Part shown: positions 62,478 to 64,000 of the stretch, in pieces | How positions within the stretch are numbered: the first letter of the stretch is position 1 | Layout: each line of letters opens with the position of its first letter | Source: an uncultured Treponema sp. | GTDB taxonomy: Bacteria > Spirochaetota > Spirochaetia > Treponematales > Treponemataceae | Length of the DNA: 64,000 nt | Assembly: GCA_947167345.1 (NCBI GenBank) | Contig: CAMVHR010000006.1 | Location: 26,209 to 90,208 of the forward strand | Direction of reading: 5' to 3' | Made by a program: the position numbers and the translations under genes | The notes under the pieces: generated by a model | The model's input: only the letters and a program-made list of their open reading frames with translations | Databases searched by the model: none | Told to the model about the DNA's origin: nothing

Positions 62478-63854
62478 TTAGTTTTCCTGACCAAGCTTAA
62501 AGAGTTCTTCAAAAGAAACCTTGTCGCCTTTCTGAACCTTTACTTTCTTGTAAAGAATTTCATAAAGCTTGTTTTCCTTTGCGTCGTCAATCAAATATTC
62601 TTTTGCTCTTGGATCACTGTAATGCTCTTTAACTTCATCTACAGTAATTCCGCTTTCATCAGCAATCTTCTTGTACTGCTCTTCAATCTCTTCTGGTGTT
62701 ACAGAAATGTTGTTTGAGCGCAAGAGTGCATCTACAATGATACGACTCTTAAGAGCTTTTTCTGTGTCGCCAGCCCACTGTTTGAGCATATCGTCCTTAG
62801 ACTGTCCACTTGAAGCAACCATTTTGTCAAGCTGTTCTGGCGTTGTCTTAAACTGCTGAGCAATCATGTTCCAACGGCTATCATTTTCAGCCTGAACCAT
62901 TGACTTTGGCAAATCAAATGGATTTTTTTCTACAAGCTGTGAAAGAAGGCTCTGGCTCTTTAGTTCTGCAAGCTTTCTTGTCTTTGCAAGCTCAAGGTTA
63001 CGTGAAATGTCTTTCTTCAAGTCATCAAGAGTCTTGTACTTTTCGTTTACATCCTGTGCAAGATCATCATCAAGTTCCGGCAGGTTGCGGATTTTAATCT
63101 GCTTTACTGTAACGCTGAGCTTCTTTGTAGTTCCTGCAAGTTCCTTGTTCTCGTCATCCTTTTTGTAAGTCTTTGTAATTTCCTTTGACTCACCTTTCTT
63201 CATGCCAAGAATGTCATCATCAATTTTGTATAAGTTTGCACCGCTACCAACTGTGAAAACAAAATCTTGTCTTTCAGAATCTGCAACTGTTGCACCTGTG
63301 TCATCAAGTTCCTTGTAGTCTACTGTAACAATGTTGTCCTTTTCTACGACATCATCATCTTTCTTGTCAATTACAACTGCATTGCGTTCCTGAATTGCCT
63401 TAAGCTCATTGTTAAGTTCTGTATCGCCTACAGTTACCTGTGGCTCTTTGATTGTAATGCCGTCAAAGTTTGTAACTTCTACGTTAGGAAAGATGTCATA
63501 AACAACTGTGAATACAAGATCTTTTGTTACGTCAAATTCAGGAAGCTTGTCCTGTTCAAGACGAGGCTGTGCGTAAGGGAGGGGGCGATAGTCCTTTGCG
63601 TCTTCCTGACTGAAAATTTCGTTAAGAGCCTGATCAATTAAGTCTCCCAAAATTTCTGCTTTAAGACCTTCTCCGTATTTCTGCTCAAGAACTGAAGTAG
63701 GTACGTGACCTTTGCGGAATCCTGGAATCTGAATGTTCTTTGCATATTTTGCAAGATTTGATTTGTAACCGGCTGATACGTCTTCTTTTGCTACAGTTGC
63801 AGTCAGTTTTACTGCAGAATTTTCTATTTTTGTGATTTCCTTTGTTACGTTCAC
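62478..63854 (-). CDS. tig: Trigger factor (ribosome-bound chaperone, peptidyl-prolyl isomerase)
   Basis: A 458-residue ribosome-bound chaperone. The N-terminal ribosome-binding domain contains the signature PGFRKGHVP (residues about 43-51); the FKBP-type domain spans about 155-245, followed by the helical arms. The GTG at 63854 has AAGGGG eight bases upstream and gives the usual VNVTKEITKIENSAVKL start; the upstream in-frame ATG is less likely. It heads tig-clpP-clpX. Confidence 0.95.
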   Translation of the reverse strand: MNVTKEITKIENSAVKLTATVAKEDVSAGYKSNLAKYAKNIQIPGFRKGHVPTSVLEQKYGEGLKAEILGDLIDQALNEIFSQEDAKDYRPLPYAQPRLEQDKLPEFDVTKDLVFTVVYDIFPNVEVTNFDGITIKEPQVTVGDTELNNELKAIQERNAVVIDKKDDDVVEKDNIVTVDYKELDDTGATVADSERQDFVFTVGSGANLYKIDDDILGMKKGESKEITKTYKKDDENKELAGTTKKLSVTVKQIKIRNLPELDDDLAQDVNEKYKTLDDLKKDISRNLELAKTRKLAELKSQSLLSQLVEKNPFDLPKSMVQAENDSRWNMIAQQFKTTPEQLDKMVASSGQSKDDMLKQWAGDTEKALKSRIIVDALLRSNNISVTPEEIEEQYKKIADESGITVDEVKEHYSDPRAKEYLIDDAKENKLYEILYKKVKVQKGDKVSFEELFKLGQEN

Positions 63855-63883
63855 TTGGAAGCCCCTTGAAAAATAAAATATCA

Positions 63884-63917
63884 AAAAAAAAGCGATTCAG
63901 AATAATTCTAAATCGCT
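63884..63917 (-). terminator. Terminator after tRNA-Gly
   Basis: On the minus strand AGCGATTTAGAAT pairs with ATTCTGAATCGCT (63917-63891), followed by a T-run; it separates the tRNA from tig. Confidence 0.8.
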
Positions 63918-63926
63918 TATCTTTAG

Positions 63927-63998
63927 AGCGGAAAACGGGAGTCGGACCCGCGACATCCACCTTGGCAAGGTGGCGCTCTACCACTGAGCTATTTCCGC
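63927..63998 (-). tRNA. tRNA-Gly (anticodon GCC)
   Basis: A 72-base cloverleaf on the minus strand: acceptor stem GCGGAAA/TTTCCGC (63998-63992 with 63934-63928), D-arm AGCTCAGTGGTAGAGC, anticodon loop TTGCCAA with GCC at 63966-63964, T-loop GTCCGAC as the variant of TTCGA, discriminator U. CCA is not encoded. Confidence 0.93.
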
Positions 63999-64000
63999 AA

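Overview
The window looks like the chromosome of a spirochaete of the genus Treponema, probably a host-associated anaerobe. The evidence is a fliG-fliH-fliI-fliJ flagellar block, a roughly 900-residue GreA with a large helical N-terminal extension, a short SMC protein, relaxed spirochaetal lipoboxes, 2[4Fe-4S] ferredoxin, indolepyruvate:ferredoxin oxidoreductase and a hydrogenase-like redox protein. I cannot name the species.

Layout. 0-3.8 kb: end of a flagellar export/motor operon, with fliG cut by the window edge. 3.8-6.9 kb (minus): nucleoside kinase and MgtE. 7.1-10.3 kb: sugar ABC importer (lipoprotein plus two permeases, no ATPase). 10.4-14.5 kb: a soluble chemoreceptor fused to a hydrogenase-like Fe-S module, convergent with a two-component system. 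14.5-17.6 kb: an EF-G and an aldo/keto reductase. 17.8-22.7 kb: a decaying accessory island with broken polysaccharide-export and glycosyltransferase genes, a nuclease remnant, an orphan antitoxin-like ORF, an intact AAA-ATPase/nuclease protein and a 22-bp tandem repeat. 22.7-24.2 kb: tyrS behind an apparent tyrosine attenuator. 24.3-30 kb (minus): ParB-like protein, PBP1A, a candidate small RNA, PEGA protein, LysM/M23 peptidase, ferredoxin. 30-45.8 kb: GreA, TPR protein, MIF-like tautomerase, ComFB fusion, aconitase, a lipoprotein pair, AI-2E exporter family protein, SerS and an smc operon. 45.9-49.2 kb: a secreted protein, an FGE-like protein and an XRE regulator. 49.3-54 kb: iorA convergent with an iorB-paaK-ACT-thioesterase operon (aryl 2-oxoacid to aryl-CoA metabolism). 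54-58.1 kb: TetR-led operon. 58.1-60.5 kb: divergent DEAD helicase and glycosyltransferase. 60.5-64 kb (minus): tRNA-Gly, tig, clpP, clpX.

The clearest window-wide pattern is transcription architecture. At a dozen protein genes and at the tyrS leader ORF, a recognisable sigma70-type -10 box ends only 6-9 nt before the start codon and no Shine-Dalgarno sequence is present, so these mRNAs should be leaderless. Genes inside operons and a few other first genes keep normal Shine-Dalgarno sites. The most original single-locus candidates are the hydrogenase-chemoreceptor fusion, the tyrS leader, the C-rich hairpin RNA after the PEGA gene and the structured region upstream of mgtE.
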